Shown here: one piece after another, positions 49,628 through 62,400 of the stretch
Position numbering within the stretch: position 1 is the stretch's first letter
How the letters are laid out: each line of letters begins with the position of its first letter
Source: Chondrilla cf. caribensis
Taxonomy: Eukaryota; Porifera; Demospongiae; Chondrillida; Chondrillidae
DNA: 64,000 nucleotides
Reading direction: 5' to 3'
Assembly: GCA_964020155.1 (NCBI GenBank)
Contig: OZ026549.1
Span: forward strand, 3,085,133-3,149,132
Notes under the pieces: generated by a model
Seen by the model: only the letters and a program-made list of their open reading frames with translations
Database searches by the model: none
What the model was told of the DNA's origin: nothing
Position numbers and translations under genes: made by a program

Positions 49628-50204
49628 TGTGTGTGTGTAGGTGTGTAGGTGTGTGTGTTTGTGTGTGTGTGTGCATATGTGTTTGTACATATTATTTGAA
49701 GGATGAACAATCTGATGTAGCAACCTGCTCAAATTGCTTACTACAGTTAATACCCCATCACAAAAATCTCCTACCTCATCACAAAACTCTCCCATTGGAT
49801 TGATCATGGCTGTAGCTGTAGTGATCATCGCAATCCTACTGGTCATTATTGCAATATTAAGTGTTTTGCTAATATTGAAATGGAAGAAACAACCACCCAC
49901 AGTGCAGTGTGACAAGGTAAACATGTCAGAGATTTATGATGGAGTGGATGATGTTGTGAAGACCAATCAAGATTATGAAGAAGTGGATGTAAGCAAGATG
50001 GATGATGATGTGATGACCAGCAAAAACTATCAAAAACTGAATGTCAGAAAGATGGATCCTCTGGGTGATAAGGTGATGACCCCGAAAAGCAATCTTGAAT
50101 TAAATACAAGCAAAAAGAATGATGCTGTTATTTGCGAAGAAGACTATGAAGAATTAGACACTGAAAAGATGGACGAGACCACCCAATATGTTTCATTGAA
50201 GTGA
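45862..50204 (+). CDS. Receptor gene C: Ig-Ig-FN3-FN3-TM with a different tail; signal exon missing
   Basis: Exons: Ig 45,902-46,219; Ig-like 47,059-47,364; FN3 47,485-47,781; FN3 49,148-49,426; stalk+TM+tail 49,747-50,204. All are open and phase 1. The MENIGK signal exon is absent: sequence near 45,585 jumps from the unit IV equivalent of about 58,910 to about 61,655. The only in-frame start visible is ATG 45,862, which reads through the old splice acceptor to give MLYSLLVMYIFPLG, a weakly signal-like stretch; from there the protein is 565 residues. TM is LIMAVAVVIIAILLVIIAIL. The tail is unrelated to A and B and has YDGV, YEEV, YQKL, YEEL and YVSL. It may use an upstream exon I cannot see, or be a pseudogene with intact exons. 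Confidence 0.6.
46721..46986. mobile_element. 266-bp MITE with long terminal inverted repeats
   Basis: Starts ACACCTTCCATTTTG and ends CAAAATGGAAGGTGT; the arms extend about 75 bases around a short centre. Genes B and D lack it at the matching intron position. Flanks 'attaga' and 'tttaga' may be a target duplication. It is unique to gene C in this window. Confidence 0.75.
47860..49030. repeat. Diverged tandem duplication in gene C intron
   Basis: The block with 'tttgccttcccttcagagaa' occurs at about 48,185 and again in changed form at about 48,752; gene B has one copy at about 25,700. The duplicated length is about 570-600 bases. Confidence 0.55.
48924..49024. repeat. (CA)n microsatellite upstream of FN3-2 exon
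   Basis: About 100 bases of almost pure CA, with a few CG steps near the right end. Confidence 0.95.
49465..49682. repeat. (TA)n then (GT)n microsatellite downstream of FN3-2 exon
   Basis: (TA)n at 49,465-49,500 and a long, slightly interrupted (GT)n at about 49,549-49,682, in the intron before the TM exon of gene C. Confidence 0.95.
49747..50204 (+). CDS. Gene C last exon: stalk, TM and repeat-built tail
   Basis: 152 residues. It starts after 'gcttactacag'. A Ser/Thr/Pro/Gln stalk (NTPSQKSPTSSQNSP) precedes a long hydrophobic helix and KWKKQ. The tail consists of about four diverged repeats of roughly 20 residues (core YEEVDVSKMD, YQKLNVRKMD, LELNTSKKND, YEELDTEKMD) and ends TQYVSLK. One repeat has lost its tyrosine (SNLEL). 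Confidence 0.7.
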
Positions 50205-52120
50205 TAGCTTATGAGAGGGCCATCCAGGGTACAGAAGCAGACATCATTTTATAGCATAAGTTTATTTTGTGTAGTGCACTTATTTAAGCATATAGTAGGA
50301 ATGTGTGTATCAGTATGGAAGCTGTATTGTACTGAGTCGTGTACCAAGTATTTCCAAACCTTTGCGAAACTGCAATGTATGCGTGGTATAGGGCGGCCAT
50401 TTTGTTTCCGCATCATCCCTACATATAGAGTGCTATCGCGCTCTATGATAAAGAACAGAATATTAGGCATATACATACATAATAGATAAACTGTGGAGTA
50501 TAGTGTGGAGCATAGAGCATATGGACATAGTATCAATATGGTCACTCCTGGATGATTGCAATAATATTATCTCATTGGAGATAGAAGTTCAGATTGAATA
50601 GAGGTCAAAATGAGATGTAAACATATTGTAAATAAGAGAATAACCACTGAATTTGAAATGTAAAAGATGCATCAATTTGAGTTTGATATTCTGTATTGGT
50701 CATGGGCCACTATAAGCTATTATAGCATACTGCAATAACAACATGATATTATGTGGGTTACATTTCAACAGGTAACCAAGACGATGAGAGGTTATAGGAT
50801 ATACAAGGCAGGTATAATAGATAAATAACCCACAAAGATACCTATGAAAGAGATCACAAGGAGCTTTCAGTTCACATACGATACATTATTGCAAAACACC
50901 TCCTGGGTAATTAGGCCGGATAATTTTATACAATTTACCCACAAGCACCCTATATGAATGCAACATACTATTTAATTACACTGCAAGTATGTATGTACTA
51001 ACATGTAAGATAATGTATATACTTTATCTTACTAACTCACCTATACACTTTTTGCTGACAGGGGTATTATTATGAATTTGAGAATAATTTCATTATTTTT
51101 ATCAATATTATTATTTTTATAATTATGATTGAAATGGTGAGATTAACAATGAAAAATAATGACAGTAAACTATTGCATATTATATAGTTTCATTATTATT
51201 ATATCATTAATTACTATTGATAAGATAATGATAATGATGATGATAATGATGCAATAAATGATAAGACTATAAAATCAATTATAATTATTACAATTAAATA
51301 GGTGAGATAATATTTTATAAGATGATAATTTAAGTCAACCTATATATTGCCTCAATGTATTATTATTTCACGTCCACTTACTCATCAATTATTTTAGTCT
51401 TCAGTTAGAGTTCAGTTTTATACATGCCTACATGTTTATGTTATTGAACTCATATTTCAGTCATATCAAAACATTATATCTCTGTTGCAGTCTTTCACTT
51501 TAATTCATCTCAGCACTATAGTTGACATCTTCACACACAAATGAGGCTTTGACTGTACACACAAATCATCTAAGAGAGTGGTGGCCAAGATATCACTGTC
51601 AGGACACGTAGTGTAAGTGCATATAAGAGTTAATGGTCTTTGACGTTACTCCCTCGTTAGGGGTTATACGTACATCCTCTTTTGAACTATAATATACTTA
51701 CTGTTTGGCCATGAAACAATATTTTGCAAGTTATGCTTGACTAATCTCTATAATCATGATGAATGTAAAATTATCCCACTATGAATATTATCTTCATAAT
51801 AAATTTAATACCACTGGACAACAAGATACCACTGGACTTTGAATCATTTACATATAATTATGACTGTTAGTAATTACTGTCCCTGAACAATTACAGCATT
51901 ACTATGGATATAATCCCTGTATGTTATATAAGTTATTGACATAACTATAAAGTGCCTGGTTATAATTTCTGATAATAGTCATGTATATTCAGATTGTGGC
52001 TGGGATGCTACAAAACATGGCTATATATTTGTGCGTGTTTCGCATGACTAGAGAAGAAGAATCGGAAAATGTGTATTTTATATAAGATTATATAACTATA
52101 TTATATAACTTTTTAACAAG
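50205..52120. other. 3' flank of gene C and start of unit IV, no gene
   Basis: Unit IV begins near 50,480 (matches 37,500 and position 12). The rest is AT-rich with no supported ORF. Confidence 0.55.
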
Positions 52121-52123
52121 TTA

Positions 52124-52137
52124 CTACATGAAAAAAA

Positions 52138-52169
<32 letters not shown>

Positions 52170-52385
52170 TTAACCAGGCTGCTATGGCAAGAATATAATG
52201 ACCATAATGGCAAAATAAAAGTTGCAAATAAATCATTAAGAGGGTCCTCACGGGTCCTCCTGAGCTGATCTAGTGTGTCCAAAACTGAGATGGCATTACC
52301 TGTCAGAATGCCAACGTAAACTCTTTGTATCAGAAATTGATATGATCTCTGTTCTCTAGTAACCTTCATTTTTCCAGGCTAATTG
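52124..52385 (-). pseudogene. 3'-end fragment of LINE-like element (unit IV copy)
   Basis: On the minus strand it reads MKVTREQRSYQFLIQRVYVG, then NAISVLDTL, aligning with the C-terminus of the element at 2,190. It is the counterpart of 6,215-6,425. A (GT)n run is at 52,137-52,161. Confidence 0.6.
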
Positions 52386-54086
52386 CACTACACATGCAGA
52401 GTATAATCACATTTCAAATTTATTCATTGCGTGTGTATCAGTGTTAGCATTACGTTTGTACATGTTGAAATAATGTTCATTTCATGATTATACAAATAGA
52501 AATCATATAATACTGTCAATTAAATGTTGCCCTACGTAAATAGCATAAGAAATATAGTATGGGTGTGAACACATAACATTGGATGGAAAATTTACAATAT
52601 TTTCTTACTCAAAAACTGATCTATAAAAATAGAAAATGCATGTACATGTACTATGATAATATACACTAATGCATCGAAAATCTACATCCTATGAAATCCA
52701 GTCTTTCTATATGCCTCCAATAAATCCACTGACTGAATTTGTATATATTTTCCAGATGAAGTTGAGGATTTCCATCTACTGACTAATGTCACCAATCATA
52801 GAATGAAATACAGACACAATAATATATACTGCACTGTGTACAAGATACAAGTCGTCCAGTTGGATTCATGACTGCAACACACTCTCTCTCTCCAATATAT
52901 TATTATCATGATCCTGCAACATTAGTGTACTGACTGATCATGAGCAATCTATACATGAGCAAAGTACAGGTTGACACCATATGTCAGTATAATCATATAG
53001 TATTGCATAAAGGCAGCATACTCAATGTAATAATTCATGTGCCAGTGTGTACCTTGATAGATAGTAAGGATGGTCATCTAAGTGGAAAAATCAGCCGTAA
53101 TTCTGTGGATTATTGATTATTCATTGGTTCATTACCCTTTTTCACCAAAACTAGTACTGCATAGCCGGAAATATTGGTAGGGAATTTACAAATTTCCCGC
53201 CAATCATTATTAATTTTGCCAAATTATGGCTCAAAAACACAAAGCCTATGACATAATCCTTTCTTCATTCAAGCACTTTATATTCATAGGCGAAAAATAT
53301 GGGTGGGGTATCTATGCTATAACCCACCAGAAGGCAATCGCCAAAATAAAATAAGCAAAGTTTAAATTAACCTGAAATATTATTCTCGTCAATATTCCCG
53401 GCTATATGGTACTTCATAAACGAGAAACCTGTAATAATAATCAAACAATTAACATTTGGCAATTATAAATCACAGTTATGCAGATTACACACGCACTGAT
53501 GAAATAATAATAAAAAAAAAACTAATCTTACAATATAGGGGAAGTATGTTAACTTTTTTAATTCTATGTAAAACTGCAAAATACAATACTTTTCTATGGA
53601 CATTCTTGTGGCATGTGAGCATTAACTGTAATATGTGGTAATAATGTATTATGTCTGTTAAGTTACATGTGCTTGTACTTAGTTATGTGCTTATGTAATT
53701 TATGTATCTCGCGCTGTATGTCTCATGCTAACATACACCACATACACACATGCGTACACAGCACACACGTAGTAGTGTAAGTGGTAGAGTTCAGGCTTAT
53801 GTAGAGTGATTTGGTAATAATTATCATTGAATTTTGTCCATTTTGTTCGTCTTGTTGTTTGAAGTAGCATCAGCGTCTCTCAAGAGATCAGCATACACTA
53901 CATTCTAATGATTTCTTACAAATCCATAAGTTGTGAATATATTGTAATATAATGAATTATTAATATTATGTTTTCATTTTTATATTAATTCTTTTTCTGA
54001 CTATTATGGTTATCAATTATATTACAGTGTCAATCTTCAGAGAATATACAATACTATAGTGAATACCAGTCTGAGAACTGATTGAG
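52386..54086. other. Intergenic part of unit IV
   Basis: Matches about 6,420-6,860, 7,550-8,450 and 38,485-39,430. No supported gene. Confidence 0.55.
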
Positions 54087-54415
54087 ATGACTGGAAAAGG
54101 ACTGGTGTTACTGATGTTGCTCATTGGGACCATGTTCCTTCAATCTGAGTGTGAGTCTGTAGATAGCAAGTGCATGATATTGTGCATGGAGAAAAATTGG
54201 AGTATGGAGTTGTGTACATGGTTTGCACCGTGGAATATAAATGTGCATATTATTCTGTTCTGATAGGTCGGGATGGTAAGGGTCCACGAAATCTGGTTCC
54301 ATGTTATCCGGAGCAGAATTGTAGAGGAAGCCAGTTCACAACAAGGTTTTGTTGTCAGTCTGGAGGGAAGAGCTACATGGGTGGCAATTGGGGACCCACC
54401 TGCAAAAATTGGTAA
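54087..54415 (+). CDS. Secreted cysteine-rich peptide, copy 3
   Basis: Exon 1 is 54,087-54,150 (same signal peptide as copy 2); intron 54,151-54,266; exon 2 is 54,267-54,415. Six cysteines are kept, with the first loop one residue shorter (C-x11-C). Differences from copy 2 include RDGKG for RDNKKG, PEQNC for PERNC and GSQFTTR for GKQFVTR. It lies 5 kb upstream of receptor gene D. Family unrecognised. Confidence 0.65.
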
Positions 54416-54989
54416 TGACCATCACACATAATGTGAGACAGGTTTTCTGATATTTGTTGAATGGGGTTGATTTCTCTGAAGTGCACTACATATGCACAAT
54501 GTACTGTTGTGCTGAGGTTTGATATAGGTATACTTGTAATAATTTGCACGTCATAAAATTTATTACTTGATTAGTACTCATCTGATATTATATTATGTTA
54601 GATCTTTTCCTTCCGTTGCTGCAGCCCATAATGTGTTACAACAAATGCCATATAAGATCAATTCAATAAATAATTTAAATTATAATAATTATATAGCCTA
54701 AAAACTATATTAGACTTACATAATACTTATAACAAAATATAACAACATTATGTACATGTTTCATGTACAGCAGGATTTGATTTATTCAATATTCTACGTA
54801 CAGTGAAACCTCTCTAATCCCCCATATTATGCCAAACCCGCTATTCAGCCCTAGTTTTCATAGAACAAATAAAACTGTACACGCTTAATATACTCCTAAT
54901 CCGCCACCCGCCACAATTTTTGATGGCAAAATAGTAGTATTAACTGATAATTTCCCCCAGAAAAGCAGTATTGGTTGGGAAGGTTTATT

Positions 54990-55450
54990 ACACAATAGGC
55001 CAGTGCAAGGTATAAGGCTGACAAATTATATCACTGGATTTACACCGAACCAGCTGAAAATAGGCCGAAGTCTCTTTCAGCTGGGGGACCGAAGTCCGAT
55101 TTTGATGACAATCTGTGATTACCTCCCAGCCATCCAAATCCTCATAAAGGGAACCACAGACAACTGTTTCGTTCTCATTTGAGTTCATCAGTGTGGTATA
55201 CCCCATGCATAAGTTGGATGTCCTCATCTCACCATTCCTACACACAAGCTTAAGTGAACACTTAAGGCCTAAGGTGGGTAACCTTAGGCCTTGCACAGGT
55301 CTATTGTGCAATGAACCTTCCCTCTCTTTTTAGGATTTGGATGACTGGGAGGTAATCACTGGTTGCCATCAATATCAGACTTCAGCCTCCCATGCAGCTG
55401 ATAGAGATTTCGGTCTATTTTCAGCTGGTTTGGCGTAAATCCAGTGATAT
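54990..55450. repeat. Long inverted repeat (unit IV copy)
   Basis: Left arm about 55,017-55,160 and right arm about 55,322-55,450, as at 15,585-16,025. Confidence 0.6.
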
Positions 55451-58400
55451 AATTCTTCGTATTCTTTGGAAAGATTGTTCACTACACAATATATATAATA
55501 AGATGTAATATGAGGAACAATATAGTAAAAATATTTGAGCTATATATTATCAATAATATTATGACTTTTGAGGTTTCGGATTAAAAGGTAATATAAAACT
55601 TATAAATATATATAAATCTTTCTCTTGCTCTCATTTTCTTGCTTCTCATATTAATGTTTAGTTGCACAGAAGCACTAAATGATTCCTGTCCCCAACCCTT
55701 TCATCCCCTCGAGCAATTACATAACCCTTAGAGTTCAGCAAATTGGCAAGGTGACAACTGCACAATGGGCAATCAGTTAATTGTCAAAATGTGCATGTGT
55801 GTACATGTGAGTGTGTGTTTCCATATGTAAGACACATTGTAATGAGAGCCACTTCATTTAAATTGACTGAAAAATCACATTATATACAAAATTTATTAGT
55901 ACCATCTGTACACACACAACAAATGAAGTATAGGACAGTATCCAAGTACAAGAACAACGGATGTTCAATCTGCTGAGGTCAATGTACTTCCTGGTCATAG
56001 ATGATTACAACAGGACCTGAATGGAGATTAATGGAAGTTGTAAACAAGTAAAAATATCATTAGGATCCAAACGCAATTACAAATCACATAAACAGATAGC
56101 TACAGAATGAAATTATATATTATCACTGCCAATAAGGGCTAATAAATTATAATTTGGCACGAATCCATATGACTGTTACAGCACTTTGCAAGAACTGTGA
56201 GTCCCACAATTAGGAATATGTCAATCAATTGGGGTGAGGTGTTATGGGATATACGCAGGTCAAGGGTGTGTACAATTGATGCTCAACATGTGTTGCAAAT
56301 TGAAAAGCAGGCTTGTACCACGATGAACAGTGGCGATTAAATACCATTCTTACCAGAGCATGTCATTATTTTAGAACTGTACTTGATTTTCAATCTATAA
56401 ACTAATAATAGAATAATTTTGAAACTGAATAGTTTTCAACATGTAACAACAAAAGAAAACATAGTAAGGACATAGTGGTTAGCTATACCACTCAAAATGG
56501 AGAGGAGTTCCTCAGGGGATACCTTCATCTGGATTGGGTTGGGTCGGTATCACAAGAGAGAAATGTACATATCCACCTTTGTCTACTGATTAGTTAGATG
56601 ACCATAAGCCTAGCAAATTGGTGATTGTACTTTACAATTCATATAATGTACATAATGTACATAGATACACGTACTGGTGGTAATAATCCACTATTATATT
56701 ACCATTATTGGTGGATTGACATCTTGTGTATCAAATAGGACCACAAATTCAGTGGATCATTGTCAATTACAAGCATATACTCTTATCATGTATTATGCAT
56801 ATGCATGCATGTACGTATGTGTTATAATTTGAATATGAATCCCATGCACAGTGTGTAACTAGGACTGTAGAATTTGAGAATCCACAGAAATTCCCTGAGT
56901 TTGTAAACTTGTTTGAGCTTGAATACCCTTGGAAGAACTTCATCTACAATAATTTTATTACTGTTCATTCCAGGTGATTCAGGTGAGGCTCACTAATAAG
57001 GCTGTCGCATTGTTATCAAATTACTTTTAATCAAGTTATGCATTACTTGTTCATTTGTGAAAGGAATAAAGAATACAGTCACTATAGTGCAAATGATGTT
57101 TCAATCAACTAATAATTCTTGCCAATAATTGCACACCACACATGCAATTCATCACATGCACCTATAATGGTGGAATATTTCCACCAGTGTCTGTAAAAAT
57201 GTAGAAAATATTAGAAGGGCATATCCCCTACCAACCTCGACTGATGGTGACTGCAAAACAGGAATCCTTATCAGGGGAAGCCCATGCATTGGCACACACT
57301 GATAATTACACACATGTACGTACATGAACATGTTTGGAGGTCACTTGTGCTACTATACTGACCTTTTTCGATGCCCATGCAGTGAAGATGTTGACATTCA
57401 CCCATCACTGATTCAGTCACTCATGTGATATAGATCTATAATATAATACATAAAAAATAAATACATACAATATATGCACACAAACAAGCAACATTTATCC
57501 TTGTGTTAAGCTATAAGCTCTAAGGGTAAAGTAAATTTTTCATTGTACTGTACGATGACCTTAACATGTGTAAACAAATTTGGATGAGTGCATCTGCAGC
57601 TGAAACCTGTTTTATCTGTCAATAATTGCATCTGTTTTCTTCAAGTCATTGTCATCTAATGGACATTAAACTAACTTCGCCAACAGAAGTACCTTGGCTT
57701 CAATAACAAGCACTGTTACTGTTCATACAAGCTTGTATAGATGACATTAGTGGACATTTAGCAACACAAAAGCAACAATTGGTGATTAGGAAAGGAAAGA
57801 TCGACCTCTGTTTTATTTGAAAAATTCAAACACTGATAGGCTCCAATCTGTAGCAATAAACCAGTTACTATCTGCATGGCTCCTATTATGTAACAAATAT
57901 GGTGTCTGACGCACAGGGGTGTGAAGAAACTGAGGGGTGAGTACCTGTTGTTAACTAAGTGAATTTAAATAGAAACCGATACACACACACAAAAGAAACC
58001 GAGCATCTTCAGAGTGAAAACATTACAGTCAGATTGGAACAGAGGGTGGGTAACCTCATAACAAACCATTTTCAGTACCTGAAGAGCCATTATAGTAGGT
58101 TTTGCTTCATACCATTGCAGTAAACAATGAATTGAGTCATTTCATACACCACAAGGACTATGGACTTTGGATGACACAAAAAGAAATCGAATTTGCTCGA
58201 TCCTTAAGCCATCTCACCCCTCAACTTGATAGCACCCATTGGTAGTTCACTTGTACACATCCATTCCTCCCCATATATAACCATACAATTTTTCCATTGG
58301 ACATATAATCAAATGCATAGGAGTTAAATTGTTAATATTTTGACTGTGTTATTATATGTCTAATATCACCACATGCATCTCTAGATGTATGTAATAGCTG
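55451..58400. other. Intergenic part of unit IV
   Basis: Matches 16,020-18,990 and 40,310-44,940 (minus the Tigger insertion). The small frames open in other units are frameshifted here near 56,548 and 57,317. No supported gene. Confidence 0.55.
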
Positions 58401-58465
58401 AAGTACCTCTCGAGAAGATGCAGCGGATATACAGGTTATCCGCTACAGCTTCTCGAGAGGTACTT
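58401..58465. repeat. Palindrome (unit IV copy)
   Basis: Arms 'aagtacctctcgagaag' and 'cttctcgagaggtactt' around a short imperfect centre. Confidence 0.8.
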
Positions 58466-59095
58466 TGGTTATTTATGTGGTAGGTTGTGTCAATAATTTG
58501 CTATGAATTTTGAAAGTGCACCTTTGGTTGAGCAATGATTAGTAGACATATGAATAGGAAATAACCATTTATCCATAATGCAACCTCGAATGAAGAGTGC
58601 ACACATCTTGAATGTGTACATTGCTTTTTCTTTGAGGTCGCCCACATAACATACCACATGTACTCTATAAATATAATAAATTAAAGTATACTCGAATCCG
58701 CTCTAGCTTTGAAGCCACTTCTACCTTGACTTAAAATAGGAATATACAAATGACAACATAAATTTAATAATCAGCTTCTCTAGAAAGTACTCTTTTCATT
58801 ATTCATTCATTCATTTCACTGATTCACTGAGTTGAAATCAATTAACCACATGTACATAAACATGGTTGGAGGTCAACATGAATAGCAAATAGTGAGTAGT
58901 AGATTCATTATCTGTAAGACCAACCATAGTACTGTCAATACCCTAGATCAAGCTGTATATTATCAAGAAGTAAATCATTAACTATAGTTGACAAGTTCCA
59001 ATTCAGACAGTAAATATTACCATTAATAATAATAGTAATACCATTTAATATCAGACATTGTCTTATCTAATACCTTTTATCAACTAATATCACAG

Positions 59096-59239
59096 AACTG
59101 TGTACAAAAACATTTCTCAACTGTGGTTGATGCCATGCTGAAATCAACCTGGAGTCACACACCCAAGCCAAAAGAAATGAAATCATGGTATCAAGCTCAT
59201 GTGGTGCATTCTCAAATGAAAAACTCAAGGCTTCTATGA
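59096..59239 (+). other. 47-codon ORF upstream of receptor promoter (unit IV copy)
   Basis: Same length and position as 12,534-12,677 and 19,345-19,488, opening after 'aatatcacag'. Confidence 0.3.
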
Positions 59240-59328
59240 CCAAAGAAAGTACTAGCTGACTTGTAGGTGTTCATGTGAACACAATTTAATGGAACCACCT
59301 TATATGGAATGATAAAGACCATAATGAA

Positions 59329-59336
59329 TATAAAAG
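59329..59336 (+). promoter_or_regulatory. TATA box of receptor gene D
   Basis: TATAAAAG in the conserved context, about 125 bases before the start codon. Confidence 0.5.
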
Positions 59337-59458
59337 TGCATGCAGCTGTTCATTACTCAGATGAAGGAATATTCTAGTGAATACACCCCTGGTACTTTTC
59401 TGAACAGTGTGAGTAAATATTCAACTTTTGTGCCGACTGAGGTATACACAAAAGGGAG

Positions 59459-62400
59459 ATGGAGAACATTGGAAAAGTCTATTTGATGAGTATTCTACTA
59501 TGTGTCATTTCTTCAGCTGCCATTTCAGGTGATTTCAAGTCTCTTGTTACACTAAATTAAATATTTTGAGGTACTGTTTAAGAAGGACGGCGATATATTT
59601 AAGCACATGGGACTATTGCTATACTGTTGGCAATATTTCTTACTATTGTTTAGCAACCATAACCGCCTAAGGTTTGACAACAGTGAACCGATTAGCAAAC
59701 ACTAGGACTACGTTCCCTGACACTCCATTGAGTTACACAAAAAGCCCGACCGGGTATAAGGTTACTGTATTGTGCGGCATTGATCTTTTCACTTCCTATA
59801 CGAATGCCGTCTCACGGGGCCGTCGGTAAAATTGAATGTAACTAGATTATAGTGGACAGACCAAATAAAATTAATAAAAGGAGACTTTATTTCCACAATT
59901 ATTTCATCATAGCGTCGCACCTTTCGAGCAGTGCCTAATTCCCAACAGCTGGTCTCTCGCCGAACTATTTTCAAGAAACTATCATTTACAGTTCATACTC
60001 TTTACACACCAGGTAAGACACATCATTCTTTTGTCCGCTCATTATTGACCGGATTACACTAGGTGGAAAATGGACATGTGCGGAATTAACGACTGTTTGA
60101 AATTACCATGCCCCGCTTATCCCTTATACTATACGTTTAGGCAACGACACTCATATTCCAGTACGAGATAATGCAGTGCACAGGCACAGACAGAGGTCAT
60201 CTTTACGTATGCCGTAAGAGTTGCCCCCTCACTCACCTACATAATATACGGCTGTACTGGGTATAGTGGCTGTCGTCTTATCGATTATTACGATGAAACC
60301 GAACGGCGATTTCGCTCCATCTCGTTTACGCCACGGTGGATTCCTCTATAGTCTATGGTTTCACCAGATCACACCATTATCTATGATGACACGTGCTACA
60401 TCGATGTCATGTGCGCGTGACGTCCATGCAAGTTCAAAGTCCAATTGGTACTGTACTGTAGGATGCTATTTCACACTCTATAATAGGACGTATGGGCGTT
60501 ATGAATTACATTGTAAAGTCTTGACTGAGCTATCAGCAGCCTGTCCAAATATCCTTCATACACACTGGCTCAAAATCCTACAGTCTACAGCCAAGATTGC
60601 CATCAGTTGCTGGTATTCCAATTTTTGGCTCGCGATGAGCTTTAAATGGTCACCCAGACCACTACTACCATCCCAACCATATTTTAGTCACAATTATCTG
60701 TCAATATATTCAAACTCACATTCTTGCCAGGTCACTCCGTTTGCTTTGTTTTTACACCTGTGTCCAAGAGTTACATATGTAAATGTGATGTTTGAATAAA
60801 AAAGCATTTCTTCCCCTCTATGTATTAGAGAATAGTCTAGTTACAATAGCAGGACCATCCCTATCAGGTACCTGTGGGGGAGGGATGGTCTAGCAAAAGA
60901 AATGATTGTTTGCCACCTAGTAAACTTTCACACCTAAAGGGTATGACTTTCAAGCAATCAATAGTTGATAATAATCAAAAATGAATAATTATCAAAGTGG
61001 GGATAGGGCCCATATTAAAGGTGCATGTCAGTAAGCGCATGAAGATATGTAAAAACTAGCGGAATTAATCTCATTTACCTTATCAAAGGGTAAGCATGAA
61101 TATCTCAAAGGAATTATGCTCTTCTATAAAGGTTGATAAATTTCTGAGTAACTTGACTAAACTGCTCAATAGCCATGTTTGCTTGTCTCTTAATCACAAC
61201 ACTGAAGACAACATGTGGACAGAAGATTAGTACATTCTTGGTCTCCATTTTAATATTTGGCAGTACTGTTTTGACTATAATGGACTTGCCATGTCCATTT
61301 GGTTGGCAAACAATTGAATCCTTCAATAGGTCCATGATAGCAGAGATCTGTTCTGCACAAAACACATAATGATTGAGATGTCTGCACTTGATTTTACATT
61401 AGGCATATAAAACCAAGCTGCCTATACTTTCATGTGTGACGTGTACTACACTTAATTATTTCCCATTCTCTCCTTTGGTTAAATTTTGACAAAAACCATA
61501 CATCATGATCACAATAGGCAGTTCTTAGGGAAATCTGTAGGGATGACATTGAATAGCAAATAGCAACTTATGGTATTACAGTATAACAATGACTAACATT
61601 GGGTATTGCATTATGAATGTTTGCAGTGGTCCCATGTATGGTACATAACACAAGATGTGGATACATCAAGTATTAGTGCTATACATGACACAACCATGTA
61701 CATCAATGCCAATAAATCCTTACTGCATTTAGATATACAGTCACTTTACAGGAAGGAAGTTGGATGTGTAATATTGATATTGATATTGATGCGTAACACG
61801 GCATGGTATGGAATGTAGCAATTTTAATTGCTAAGTCGAAATTAATAAGAATTCATATGTGGTAAGTGTAACAAACTGCATCTACCAAAGTGGAATCCAA
61901 TGAAAATATAATGAATACACTGTAACCAAACTATTAATGCTTAATTCACTGTTTGTAATGTACATTTTCCCCCTAGGCTCCCCTAAGGTAACTGTGGTAG
62001 TTGATGGCTACACAGTTGACTCCACTCAGTCCTCACCAGCTTCACTACCACTAGGAACAGCTCTTGTGTTGGTGTGTAGAGTCAGTGGAATACCACAGAG
62101 ACAGATCAAATATAGCTGGACATGTCCAGATGGTCCATGTGAACGTCCAGGATATGTGGGGAGAAAGATTGTTAATGGCAATATTCTAGCAGTCAATATA
62201 ACTTCTAACAGTGATGGAGGAACATACACCTGTGAAGTATCAAGAGATGAGGCAGATGGGGGATACAGCCAAAATTATACCCTCAGTGTTTCAGGTCAAT
62301 ACATACAACAAACATGCGCCGAAAATAAGTGGTGAAATTCTGTTTTCACAGTCCTCAGGTATTTACAGTTTCACTATGATCTTATGTAAACTGTTTTGGA

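Noticed and set aside
49352..49924. 190-codon minus-strand ORF rich in His-Thr
   Set aside because: It is the (GT)n repeat read on the other strand; no real protein features.
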